A stretch of 9,290 nt of DNA from CAZVCJ01 sp964625745. Its GTDB lineage: Bacteria; Chloroflexota; Anaerolineae; VGOG01. The stretch lies in NCBI GenBank assembly GCA_964625745.1, contig CAZVCJ010000157.1, positions 1 to 9,290 of the forward strand, written 5' to 3'. Below the pieces are notes generated by a model that was not told the origin of the DNA, searched no databases, and saw only the letters and a list, made by a program, of their open reading frames with translations. Shown piece after piece: positions 1-7,823 of this stretch. How positions within the stretch are numbered: position 1 is the stretch's first letter; each line of letters opens with the position of its first letter. The translations under genes were made by a program, and so were the position numbers.

Positions 1-773
1 TGGCCATGTGCGGCGCCCGTCCCTTGTACCTGTCCCTGGGCCTCATCCTGGAAGAGGGCTTCCCCATGGAGGACCTGTGGCGGGTGGTGCGCTCCATCCA
101 GAAGGCGGCGCAGGGGGCAGGGGTGGAGGTGGCGACTGGCGATACGAAGGTGGTGGATCGGGGAAAAGGGGACGGCGTGTTCATCAACACCACGGGGCTG
201 GGCCTTGTCCCGCCTGGTATCCACATCTCCCCCCAGCGGGCCAGGCCCGGCGATGTGGTGCTGCTCAGCGGGGCTATCGCCGTCCACGGCATTGCCATCC
301 TCTCGGTGCGGGAGGGGCTGGAGTTCGAGACGACTCTGGAGAGCGATACCGCTGCCCTGAACGGGCTGGTGGAGGCATTGCTTGGGGCTGTCGGGCCGGA
401 GGTGCACGTGCTGCGGGATCCCACCCGGGGCGGAGTGGCCAGCGCGCTCAATGAGATCGCCTCCAGTGCGGGCGTGGGGATCGCGCTGGAGGAAGCCAGC
501 ATCCCTATCTGGGACGAGGTGAGAGGCGCGTGTGGGATATTGGGGCTGGACCCTCTTTACGTGGCCAACGAGGGGAAATGTCTGGCCATCGTGGCTCCGA
601 AGGCAGCGGAGGCAGTCCTGGAGGCGATGCGCTCCCATCCTCTGGGCAGGGAGGCGGCCATCATCGGGCGGGTGGTGGAAGAGCATCCCGGCACTGTGAT
701 TCTGCGCAGCCGGGTGGGGGGCAAGCGAGTGGTGGACATGCTCAGCGGCGAGCAACTGCCCCGCATTTGCTGA
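1..773 (+). CDS. hypE: HypE, [NiFe]-hydrogenase maturation factor (5' truncated by window edge)
   Basis: HypE dehydrates a carbamoyl group, received from HypF on its C-terminal Cys, to a thiocyanate. This supplies the CN ligands of the [NiFe]-hydrogenase iron through HypC/HypD. The visible part is about the last 257 residues of a protein usually near 330-350. The reading frame is already open at base 3 (Ala, then the ATG at 6, which is an internal Met), so the N-terminal ATP-binding half lies upstream. Family signatures seen are GARPLYLS, the EEGFP segment, GDTKVV, LRDPTRGG, LNEIA, LGLDPLYVANEGK, HPLG and the diagnostic C-terminal LPRIC, whose final Cys is the catalytic carrier. The related selenophosphate synthetase SelD lacks this tail, so SelD is rejected. 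The stop codon lies 21 nt before the LysR gene. The gene is probably the end of a hyp operon extending upstream. Confidence 0.95.
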   Translation, partial: AMCGARPLYLSLGLILEEGFPMEDLWRVVRSIQKAAQGAGVEVATGDTKVVDRGKGDGVFINTTGLGLVPPGIHISPQRARPGDVVLLSGAIAVHGIAILSVREGLEFETTLESDTAALNGLVEALLGAVGPEVHVLRDPTRGGVASALNEIASSAGVGIALEEASIPIWDEVRGACGILGLDPLYVANEGKCLAIVAPKAAEAVLEAMRSHPLGREAAIIGRVVEEHPGTVILRSRVGGKRVVDMLSGEQLPRIC

Positions 774-794
774 CGACGAAGGGAGAATGAAATT

Positions 795-1712
795 GTGAAT
801 CTTTCAGAAATGCAAGTCTTTGCCGTTGCTGCTGAGACAGAGAACTTCTCCAAGGCGGCCCGTCGGCTCCATCTCAGCCAACCAGCGGTCAGCCAGCAGA
901 TCCGCTCATTGGAGGGCTGTCTGGGCACTGAGTTGTTCTTGCGATCCGGCCGTGGGGCCACACTAAGCGATGCGGGAAAGATCCTGTTGCCTATGGCGCG
1001 CGAACTGCTTGACCTGTCCCGGCGCATCGAAGAGACGATGCGCTCGCTGGAGGGGCGGGTCGTGGGCCATCTGGCTATCGGCTGCACTACTACTGCTGGC
1101 AAGTATATGCTTCCCCTCGTGGCGGCCGCCTTTAGCCAGCATCACCCGAACGTCCAGGTGACCATTGAGATGTGCAACTGCGCCTCGATAGTAGACCCAC
1201 TGCTGGCTCAGGAGGTTGACCTGGGCATCTCCAGCACGAAGATCTTGCATCAGGACATGGAGTGCCAGCCGTTTTTCACCGACCACGTGGTTTTGGTCGT
1301 CCCCGCTGACCACCCATTCGCCCACCGCTCGTCTGTCCCGCCCGTGGAGTTACTGGGTCAGCCGTTCATCCTGCGGGAGGCAGGCTCCAGCACCTGCCGG
1401 ATGGTGCAGGAGGGGTTAGCGGGACAGGGCCTCAGTCTGGATCAACTGCAGGTGGTGATGGTGGTGGGCAATGCAGAAGCGATCGAGATGGCTGTGGAGC
1501 ACGGGTTAGGCATGGCCTTCATATCCCGCCTGGCGGCCAGGCATGGGATCGAGTTGGGACGCCTCGTGGAGGTCCCGGTCGAAGGGCTACGCCTGGAATG
1601 CCCGCTGTACGTAGTGCGCAACTCCCGCTGCGCGAAGACGCCAGCCCAGACCCGGTTTTGGGATTTCGTCAGGGAGCATCGGGAGAGGATCGCGCAGAAG
1701 TTGGCTGCGTGA
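795..1712 (+). CDS. LysR-family transcriptional regulator
   Basis: This is a 305-residue LysR-type regulator, the normal length for the family. The N-terminal winged helix-turn-helix covers about residues 3-62, with the recognition region FSKAARRLHLSQPAVSQQI around 18-36. A linker helix leads to an effector-binding domain from about residue 90. That domain opens with IGCTTTAGKYMLP, which resembles the CysL/CbbR-like branch (IGASTTxGxYLLP). The effector is unknown. The GTG start at 795 is preferred because an AGGGAGA ribosome site lies just upstream; the next in-frame Met is six codons in. The 21-nt gap after hypE suggests co-transcription or read-through. It is followed by 416 nt of intergenic DNA and the formate dehydrogenase operon on the same strand, so that operon is the natural candidate target. 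This is inferred from position only. Several Cys residues (for example MCNCAS) are present, but a redox-sensing role is not demonstrated. Confidence 0.93.
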   Translation: MNLSEMQVFAVAAETENFSKAARRLHLSQPAVSQQIRSLEGCLGTELFLRSGRGATLSDAGKILLPMARELLDLSRRIEETMRSLEGRVVGHLAIGCTTTAGKYMLPLVAAAFSQHHPNVQVTIEMCNCASIVDPLLAQEVDLGISSTKILHQDMECQPFFTDHVVLVVPADHPFAHRSSVPPVELLGQPFILREAGSSTCRMVQEGLAGQGLSLDQLQVVMVVGNAEAIEMAVEHGLGMAFISRLAARHGIELGRLVEVPVEGLRLECPLYVVRNSRCAKTPAQTRFWDFVREHRERIAQKLAA

Positions 1713-1854
1713 TTTCTTGTGGAGAGGCTGCGGATGTTCCTGAACCCACTAGATCCAATTTTGCTCAGCCAGGATCGCCAGATCCAGGCCGAAGACGGGG
1801 ATTTGACAATCCCGTTAGAGCAGTTTTGGATCCACTGAGACCGGACTTTGACAC

Positions 1855-1882
1855 TTGACACATTCCGGCAATGTGGTATAAT
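1855..1882 (+). promoter_or_regulatory. Sigma70-type promoter for the formate dehydrogenase operon
   Basis: A perfect -35 TTGACA (1855-1860) is followed after 16 nt by a perfect -10 TATAAT (1877-1882). A TG one base upstream (1874-1875) makes it an extended -10. Two further TTGACA copies lie at 1848-1853 and 1803-1808, with poor spacing to this -10. Expected transcription start is near 1889, leaving a leader of about 240 nt before the formate dehydrogenase start codon. No other promoter of this quality is visible upstream of that gene. Confidence 0.8.
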
Positions 1883-1888
1883 AAGCCC

Positions 1889-2128
1889 TTGTGGACCCCA
1901 ATAACTAAGGCTTATAAGAGCCGACCCGTGAACCGCTCAAGAGGGCAGCTTTGCCCTGTTCGACGGCTGAGAAGGCTGTCGGACAGCCGGGCTTTTGGGA
2001 CAGGCTCCAAGCCGGCTTGGCCGGTGTAGTGGAGAGAGGAGGTGCCTTTGGACGTTAGATCTACTATGTTCCCTGCGTACTGATAGGCAGTAAGACCATC
2101 AAAGTTAGAAAGGAGGGACGCTGAGATT
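1889..2128 (+). promoter_or_regulatory. Long structured 5' leader of the formate dehydrogenase operon
   Basis: This stretch has no supported gene but holds several inverted repeats. AGGGCA/TGCCCT (1942-1947 with 1952-1957) has a 4-nt loop. GGCTGT/ACAGCC (1974-1979 with 1983-1988) has a 3-nt loop. CCGG(G)CTT around 1988-1995 can pair with AAGCCGG 2009-2015. CCAAGCCGGCTTGG (2007-2020) is a perfect 14-bp palindrome overlapping the last arm, so these folds compete. A possible 11-codon reading frame with AGGAGG (2037-2042) before a TTG at 2048 ends at 2083. The true ribosome site AAAGGAGG is at about 2109-2115. The layout would suit a riboswitch, attenuator or operator, for example one sensing molybdenum cofactor or metal. 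I do not recognise a known riboswitch family here. Confidence 0.4.
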
Positions 2129-5100
2129 ATGGAACTCAGCCGAAGAGAATTTTTGAAACTCACCGGGGTCACCGCTGGTGGACTGATGCTGCCCTATGGC
2201 CTCTCCACAGCCGCGCTGGCGGCTGGCTTTCCACTGCACAAGCCCATCGGTGAGACGCCCACTGTATGCTGCTTCTGTGCGGTGGGCTGCGGCGCTATCG
2301 TTGCCGCCGAAGGCGGCCGGGTGCTCAACCTCGAAGGCGACCCCGACCATCCCATCAACCAGGGCTCCCTGTGCAGCAAGGGCCTGGGAATGGCCCAGCT
2401 CAACACCGTGGACGGCGCGGTCAACCGCAATCGTTTGCAGAAGGTCAAGTACCGCGCGCCCGGCTCCGCCAGGTGGGAAGAGAAATCCTGGGACTGGGCC
2501 CTGGACGAGATCGCCAGGCGCATCAAAGCCACCCGCGACCAGTACTTCATTGAGAGGGACGGCGAAGGTCGTACCGTGAACCGGCTGGAGGCCATCGCTT
2601 CGCTGGGCGGCGCCGCGCTGGACAACGAGGAATGTTCGCTCATCGTCAAAGCCATGCGAGCGCTGGGCCTGGTGTACATCGAGCACCAGGCGCGTATATG
2701 ACACTCCGCTACTGTTGCGGCTCTGGCAGAGTCGTTCGGTAGGGGAGCGATGACTAATCACTGGAATGACTTGCAGAACAGTGATTGCATCTTCATCATC
2801 GGCAGCAACGCTGCCGAGAACCATCCCGTTTCTTTTAAGTGGATCACCAAAGCCATCGAGGAGAACGGGGCCACGTTGATTAACGTAGATCCTCGCTTCA
2901 CCCGCTCGTCGTCCAAGGCCGACATCTACGCCCGGCTTCGCTCTGGCACCGACATCGCTTTCATCGGGGGGATGATCAGGTGGGTGCTCAATGACATGGA
3001 AGCCCATCCCCAAAACTACAACATGACCTACGTCACCGAGTACACCAACGCCGCCTTCTTGATTGACCCTGAGTTCAAGATGGCTGCTGAGCTGGACGGC
3101 AAGTTCTCCGGCTTCGTGCCCGGCGACGATCCCAACTACGGCAAGTATGACAAATCCACCTGGAGATGGCAGACGGATGCCAGCGGCATCCCGCTCAAGG
3201 ATAAGACGCTGCAGGATCCCAACTGTGTCTTCCAACTGCTCAAGAAGCAGTTCGCGCGTTACGATCCGGACACGGTGTGTGCTACCACCGGGACGGACAA
3301 AGAGACCTTCCTGAAGATATGCGAGACCTACGCTCATCTGACCGGGCCGGTGGGCAAAAGTGGCACCATCATGTATGCCATGGGCACCACCCAGCACACC
3401 GTCGGCACGCAGAACATCCGCTCCTACGCCATCTTGCAGCTCTTGCTGGGCAACATCGGGGTGGCGGGCGGCGGCATCAACGCGCTGCGCGGTGAGTCTA
3501 ACGTGCAGGGCTCCACCGACCACTGCCTGTTGTGGCACATCCTGCCTGGCTATCTCAAGCCGCCGGTCGCTACGGAGACAACTCTCCAGGATCACCTGGA
3601 TGGGCAGGTGGCGGCTTTCGCCACCTCCGACCCCAAGAGTGCTTCCTGGTGGCTAAACTACCCCAAGTACTTCGTCAGCCTGCTCAAGAGCTGGTATGGC
3701 GATGACGCTACCGCCGACAACGATTTCGGGTACGAGTGGCTGCCCAAGCTCAACCCCGGCGCCAACTACTCCCACATCGCCCTCTTTGAGGCCATGGCCG
3801 CCGACGTCATCAAGGGGCTGTTTTGCTGGGGTCAGAACCCGGCTGTGGGCGGCCCCAACTCTTTCGCCGAGCGGCGGGCGCTGCAGAAACTGGATTGGCT
3901 GGTGAGCGCGGACTTGTGGGAGACGGAGACCTGTGCCTTCTGGCAGGAGCCCGGCGTAGACCCGGCCAGCATCCAGACCGAGGTGTTCCTGCTGCCCGCG
4001 GCCTGCTCCTACGAGAAAGAGGGCACTATCAGCAACAGCGGTCGCTGGAGCCAGTGGCGCTGGAAGGCGGTGGATCCGCCCGGCGAGGCTATGCCGGACC
4101 TGGAGATCATCGTCGAGCTGATGCTCAAGGTGATCGAGCTGTACGAGATCGAGGGCGGCCCGGCGGCCGACGCGGTCACCAAGCTGCGCTGGAAGGGCTG
4201 GTACAATAGCCCGAAGGGCAGGTATGGTGCTGCCGGCTTGACCGATCTGGTCTCCCGTGAGATTAACGGCTTCGCCGAGACCGACATCCTCAACGACGAT
4301 GGCTCGGTCAAGTATCGCAAGGGGGACCTGATGGGCACTTTCGGCCATCTGCTGGCCGACGGCGCCACCTCGTCCTCCAACTGGCTCTATACCCAGTCCT
4401 ACAACGAGAATGACGGCAACCGCCAGAAGTGGCGCGACAACACTGACTACCATCCCGCCGGCATCGGCCTGTATTCCAAGTGGTCCTGGTGCTGGCCGGT
4501 CAACCGGCGCATCATCTACAACCGCGCCTCGGTGGACCTGGACGGCAACCCGTGGGATGTGGAGGACTTCGTGATCCGCTGGACGGGTGAGAGTTGGGAG
4601 GGCGACGTGCCAGACGGCGGATGGCCGCCGATGAACCTGGAAGGCACGCGCTACCCCTTCATCATGAAGCCACAAGGGTTTGCTCGCATCTTCGGACCGG
4701 GCGTGGTCGAGGGGCCGTTCCCGGAGCACTACGAGCCGCTGGAGAGCCCTGTGCACAATCTTCTCTCCGGCACGGAGCACAACCCGGCCATCAAGGTCTG
4801 GCGGCCGGATGAGATCGCATCGCCCGACGAGTATCCCATCGTGGCTACCACCTACCGCGTCACCGAGCACTGGCAGGCAGGCCAGATGACGCGCAACCTG
4901 CCCTGGCTGGTGGAGCTGATGCCGCAGATGTTCGTCGAGATGAGCGAGGAACTGGCAGGCGAGCTGGGGATCGGGAACGCGGAACTGGTCACTGTCGAGT
5001 CGCTGCGCGGCAAGATCCAGGCCGTCGCTATCGTCACCAAGCGGTTCAAGCCCTTCCAGTTGAACGGCAAGACCGTGCATCAGATCGGCTTGCCGTGGCA

Positions 5101-5227
5101 CTGGGGCTTCCAGGGTATGTGCGTTGGTGATAGCGCCAACGATCTTAGCCCATACGTCGGCGATGCCAACACCATGATCCCGGAGTACAAGGCGTTCCTG
5201 GTGCGGGTGAAGAAGGGAGGGTTCTAA
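2129..5227 (+). CDS. fdnG: Selenocysteine-containing formate dehydrogenase catalytic subunit (FdnG-like)
   Basis: This is the Mo/W-bisMGD catalytic subunit that oxidises formate to CO2. It has 1032 residues if the in-frame UGA at 2699-2701 is read as Sec191; E. coli FdnG is about 1015. The N terminus is a Tat signal (SRREFLK at 4-10, hydrophobic to about 32), so the folded enzyme is exported. C47, C50, C54 and C82 bind the proximal [4Fe-4S] cluster. The Sec context QARI-U-HSATVAAL followed by FGRGAMTNHWNDL matches QARV-U-HGPTVASL of FdnG. U191 is the metal ligand, and H192 and R431 (in TQNIRSYAIL) correspond to active-site residues. Later FdnG landmarks include GGGINALRGESNVQG, PVNRRIIYNRAS, EGPFPEHYEP and the C-terminal VGDANTMIPEYKAFLV. 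The start has a good ribosome site (AAAGGAGG). The iron-sulfur subunit begins 4 nt after the stop. Mo versus W cannot be decided. Without UGA recoding it would be miscalled as two genes, 2129-2701 and 2750-5227. Confidence 0.96.
2702..2747 (+). promoter_or_regulatory. Candidate bacterial SECIS element of fdnG
   Basis: This mRNA hairpin lies immediately 3' of the Sec UGA, inside the coding sequence, where SelB would bind. The lower stem pairs 2704-2712 with 2739-2747: 8 of 9 positions pair, with one G-G mismatch. The upper stem pairs 2719-2724 with 2728-2733 (six pairs, one G-U) around the loop GGC at 2725-2727. The loop starts 24 nt after the UGA and begins with G, as usual for bacterial SECIS loops. 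The folding was done by eye. Confidence 0.7.
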
Positions 5228-5231
5228 GATT

Positions 5232-6017
5232 ATGACCAAGGCAATGCTGATAGACGTATCCAAATGTATCGCCTGCCGGGCCTGCCAGGTCGCATGTAAG
5301 GCCTGGAACGATCTGCCCGGCGAGGTAACCGTTTGCCTGGGTTGCTACGACAACCCTCACGACCTCTCGCCCGATACCTGGAACCGAATCGCCTTCTACG
5401 AGATCGAGCGTGAGGGCGGCCAGGTGGCCTGGCTCTTCCGGCCGGTGCGCTGCATGCACTGCGCCGACGCGCCGTGCGTGCGGGTCTGCCCCACCGGAGC
5501 ACTTTACAAGGACCCGCTAGGCTTCACCGCCTACGATGAATCCAAGTGCAACGGCTGCGGCTACTGCACCCAGTTCTGCCCTTATGACATCCCCCGCCTG
5601 AAGGAAGCCGATCTTTGGGGTAAGGGCAAGGCCACCAAGTGTACCTTCTGCCAGGATCGCGCCATCAATGGGCTGATCCCAGCCTGCGCCCAGGCCTGCC
5701 CAACAGGCGCCATCAAATACGGCGATCGAAATGACTTGGTCGCCGAGGGCAGGGAGCGGGTGCAAACGCTGAAGGACAGAGGCCTAACGGAAGCCAATCT
5801 CTACGGCGAGAAACTGCTGGGCGGTCTGGGCATGATGTACGTCCTGACGTCCCCGCCCGATGTCTTTGGCCTGCCGGAGGATCCCTCAGGAGCGATGGCC
5901 GAAGTGTGGCAGCCCTGGATCCAGACCTTGGGAGGGATCGCTGTGGGCGCGACGGCTCTGGGGTTAGCGCTCAACTGGCTGGTGGCGCGTAAACAGATCA
6001 AAGTGGAGGAGGCGTAA
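5232..6017 (+). CDS. fdnH: Formate dehydrogenase iron-sulfur subunit (FdnH-like)
   Basis: This 261-residue electron-transfer subunit carries four [4Fe-4S] clusters between FdnG and the cytochrome. Cys groups are C12/C15/C18/C22, C74/C77/C82/C86, C106/C109/C112/C116 and C137/C140/C152/C156. They follow the ferredoxin-like order of FdnH and related DMSO-reductase-family beta subunits. A single C-terminal hydrophobic helix at about 229-252, followed by a basic VARK, anchors it in the membrane, as in E. coli FdnH. E. coli FdnH is somewhat longer (about 294). The protein has no signal peptide, which fits export by piggyback on the Tat signal of the catalytic subunit. The ATG at 5232 has a GGGAGGG ribosome site inside the end of fdnG, with 4 nt between genes. 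An extra CLGC motif at 35-38 lies outside the four cluster sets. Confidence 0.96.
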   Translation: MTKAMLIDVSKCIACRACQVACKAWNDLPGEVTVCLGCYDNPHDLSPDTWNRIAFYEIEREGGQVAWLFRPVRCMHCADAPCVRVCPTGALYKDPLGFTAYDESKCNGCGYCTQFCPYDIPRLKEADLWGKGKATKCTFCQDRAINGLIPACAQACPTGAIKYGDRNDLVAEGRERVQTLKDRGLTEANLYGEKLLGGLGMMYVLTSPPDVFGLPEDPSGAMAEVWQPWIQTLGGIAVGATALGLALNWLVARKQIKVEEA

Positions 6018-6018
6018 C

Positions 6019-6699
6019 GTGGCCAACAAGAAAGAAATCCTGATGTTCAGTACCGGACAACGCTTCGTGCACTGGTTGCACACAGCGGCGTTCATCGTGC
6101 TGATGCTCACCGGTGCCATGATCTATGTTCCCTGGTTTGGCAATTCGATTGCCGCGGGAGCAGGTGGGAACGCGATTCGCCTCATCCACCGCATCGGCGC
6201 CATCGCCTTCATGCTGGTGCCTGTTCTCTACCTGGCCCTCGATCCAAAGGGGCTGTTCGTTGCGATGAAGCGCGTCTTCACCTGGGGCAAGGACGACCTG
6301 GGCTGGCTGAAGGCGGCGCCAGCCTACTACTTCCTGGGCGACGAGGAGGCTATGCCACCACAGGACAAGTACAACACCGGTCAGAAGCTCTTCTATCTGA
6401 CGGTGGTCATCTGCATGGTGGGCTTTATCGTAACCGGGCTGATCATGTGGCTTGGCAAGGGCGCGGTGCCGGTGGGGCTGTTCCGGTGGAGCGTGTTCCT
6501 GCACGACCTGTGCACCATCGCCTACGGCTCGTTCTTCCTGGTGCACTTCGTGTTGTCGGTGATGCACCCGCTGATGAAGGGCGCCATCAACGGCATGCTC
6601 TTCGGCTGGATGCCGGAGGAATACGTCAAGCACCACCACGCCAGGTACTACGAGGAACTCCAGACTTCGGCGAGCTCAGTCGAGCCGAGCAAGTCGTAG
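6019..6699 (+). CDS. fdnI: Formate dehydrogenase cytochrome b subunit (FdnI-like)
   Basis: This 226-residue di-heme membrane cytochrome takes electrons from FdnH and reduces quinone. Length and layout match FdnI (about 217). Four hydrophobic segments lie at about 18-40, 54-74, 126-146 and 165-185. Likely heme b ligands are H18 (RFVHW), H57 (LIHRIG), H162 (FLHDL) and H176 (LVHF), closely placed like the four histidines of FdnI. The C terminus GWMPEEYVKHHH also matches the family (WMxxxyvxxHH). The GTG at 6019 directly follows the fdnH stop with one base between, and GGAGGAGG lies 6 nt upstream, so translation is probably coupled. It is the last gene of the operon; inverted repeats follow. Confidence 0.95.
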   Translation: MANKKEILMFSTGQRFVHWLHTAAFIVLMLTGAMIYVPWFGNSIAAGAGGNAIRLIHRIGAIAFMLVPVLYLALDPKGLFVAMKRVFTWGKDDLGWLKAAPAYYFLGDEEAMPPQDKYNTGQKLFYLTVVICMVGFIVTGLIMWLGKGAVPVGLFRWSVFLHDLCTIAYGSFFLVHFVLSVMHPLMKGAINGMLFGWMPEEYVKHHHARYYEELQTSASSVEPSKS

Positions 6700-6732
6700 C
6701 ACAGGTATCGGAAGCCGACTTTGAGCTGGTTC

Positions 6733-6800
6733 GGAGGGACGCGTGGCCTGTCCGTGTGTCCCTCCACTGCTTGCCGGTATTTCCAAATACGGCAGTGGAG
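6733..6800 (+). other. Competing inverted repeats downstream of fdnI
   Basis: Two inverted repeats share an arm. GGAGGGAC (6733-6740) pairs perfectly with GTCCCTCC (6758-6765). CTCCACTGC (6762-6770) pairs perfectly with GCAGTGGAG (6792-6800), with an inner GTATTT/AAATAC pairing (6777-6782 with 6785-6790). Because 6762-6765 is used in both, the folds exclude each other. No T-run follows directly. It may be an mRNA 3'-end stabiliser, a factor-dependent terminator region or an attenuator. Confidence 0.5.
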
Positions 6801-6841
6801 ACGGCCTGAGAGCGTCAACACTTTTCGCTGCGGGCGCATAT

Positions 6842-6875
6842 CAAAGGGCGAGGGCTGTGCAGTCCTTGCCCTTTG
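6842..6875 (+). terminator. Strong hairpin, probable terminator of the fdnGHI-like operon
   Basis: Bases 6842-6856 pair with 6861-6875 over 15 continuous pairs (two G-U) around the loop GTGC. The stem is GC-rich and starts with CAAAGGGC. Only a weak T-rich tail follows (TTTGTTGCGTT), so intrinsic termination is likely but not ideal. The A-rich 5' side could allow it to work on the opposite strand as well. Its 3' arm overlaps the -35 box of the next promoter, so the two functions share DNA. Confidence 0.55.
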
Positions 6876-6894
6876 TTGCGTTATGAGGTATAAT
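6866..6894 (+). promoter_or_regulatory. Promoter of the fdhE-selenoprotein operon
   Basis: A -35 TTGCCC (6866-6871) lies 17 nt from a perfect -10 TATAAT (6889-6894). Expected start is near 6901, giving a 5' UTR of about 83 nt. That UTR can fold: CTGGT (6910-6914) pairs with ACCAG (6951-6955), and inside it GCCCT (6916-6920) pairs with AGGGC (6933-6937). This precedes the GGAGG at 6971-6975. No comparable promoter is visible between the four downstream genes. Confidence 0.65.
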
Positions 6895-6983
6895 TCAACT
6901 CAGCCACCCCTGGTCGCCCTGTTCCTTTGTTGAGGGCAGCGGTTGAGGGAACCAGTGACATAATCAGCAGGGAGGTTAGATAA

Positions 6984-7787
6984 GTGCCGACAATGTCAGA
7001 GGCGTTGACTGAGGTCGCACGACAGGAGCCCGACTTGGCTTCTTACTGCGAGTTCTACCGCAAGCTGTTTCAAATATCCGACCAAGCCAGGACTGAGATA
7101 GTAGAAACCCTGGAGCTGGCGGACGGAGATGCGTTACAGGCGCGATTGCTTCAGGGCCTGCCGTTGCTCTCCTTCGCTCAGTTACCCATCGAAGCCGAGC
7201 GTTTCGCCAGGTTGGCCCAGGCGATAGCCCAGGTGTTGACGGATTACGAGGTGGACGTGGGAGACCGGTCACTGCCTGCCGCTGCCGAGTGGGTCTCCCT
7301 GGCGCAACAGCGATTCGAGGAGGGACAGGCGGGCGGGGAGCAGAGTGGAGGGTCGGGTGAGGCGACACTGGCGCAGATGGTGGCGGACTTGGCGCTGAAG
7401 CCCTACCTGGAGTGGGCGGCCGAACAAGTGCTGCCCTACGTGGACCAGCCGCGTTGGAGGCGGGGCTATTGCCCGGTCTGCGGCGGCGCCCCCGACTTCG
7501 CGTTCTTGGACGAGGAAACAGGGGCCCGTCATCTGCTGTGCTCGCGCTGCAACAGCCAGTGGCTCTACCGCCGACTGGGTTGTCCATTCTGTGGAACCGC
7601 CGACCATACCAAACTGGTCTACTATCCCAGCGAGGATGGCGCCTACCGGCTTTACGTCTGCCAGGAGTGCCGACGCTACTTGAAGACCATTGACTTGCGC
7701 CAGGTGGGCCGCTCAGTCCTGCTGCCCGTGGAGCGGGTGACCACAGTGGCTATGGACGCAGCAGCCATGCAGGAGGGGTATCGGTGA
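6984..7787 (+). CDS. fdhE: FdhE-like formate dehydrogenase accessory protein
   Basis: FdhE is a cytoplasmic rubredoxin-like iron-binding protein needed for assembly of Tat-exported formate dehydrogenases. This copy has 267 residues; E. coli FdhE is about 309. The C-terminal half carries the expected four Cys pairs: CPVC (about 168-171), CSRC (about 191-194), CPFC (about 205-208) and CQEC (about 230-233). The N-terminal half is helical, with a low-complexity linker rich in G, E, Q and S around residues 115-125. The GTG at 6984 is chosen because GGAGG lies 8 nt upstream; the ATG three codons later would be too far from it. The gene is separated from fdnI by a hairpin and its own promoter, and it leads a cluster of three Sec-protein genes, the nearest only 36 nt away. 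It most likely matures the neighbouring FdnG. Confidence 0.9.
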   Translation: MPTMSEALTEVARQEPDLASYCEFYRKLFQISDQARTEIVETLELADGDALQARLLQGLPLLSFAQLPIEAERFARLAQAIAQVLTDYEVDVGDRSLPAAAEWVSLAQQRFEEGQAGGEQSGGSGEATLAQMVADLALKPYLEWAAEQVLPYVDQPRWRRGYCPVCGGAPDFAFLDEETGARHLLCSRCNSQWLYRRLGCPFCGTADHTKLVYYPSEDGAYRLYVCQECRRYLKTIDLRQVGRSVLLPVERVTTVAMDAAAMQEGYR

Positions 7788-7823
7788 TGTGGGATGTGAG
7801 ATTTAATTGAGCGGGAGGAGCGC

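Noticed and set aside
1..773. Possible selD (selenophosphate synthetase), tempting because of the Sec genes nearby
   Set aside because: Both belong to the same ATP-binding superfamily, but GDTKVV, LDPLYVANEGK and the terminal LPRIC Cys are HypE features. No Sec-machinery gene is visible in this window.
1713..1888. Repeated GATCC/GGATC segments upstream of the formate dehydrogenase promoter as an operator array
   Set aside because: The copies (about 1752, 1772, 1781, 1828) are short and irregularly spaced. No clear LysR T-N11-A palindrome could be defended by eye.
2105..3595. Long open frame on the minus strand (496 codons)
   Set aside because: It lies antisense to the well-supported formate dehydrogenase gene. 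Its protein is compositionally biased, resembles no family I know, and is expected from the codon bias of GC-rich genes.
3653..5263. Long open frame on the minus strand (536 codons)
   Set aside because: Also a shadow of the formate dehydrogenase coding strand, with no recognisable domains and no convincing ribosome site seen.
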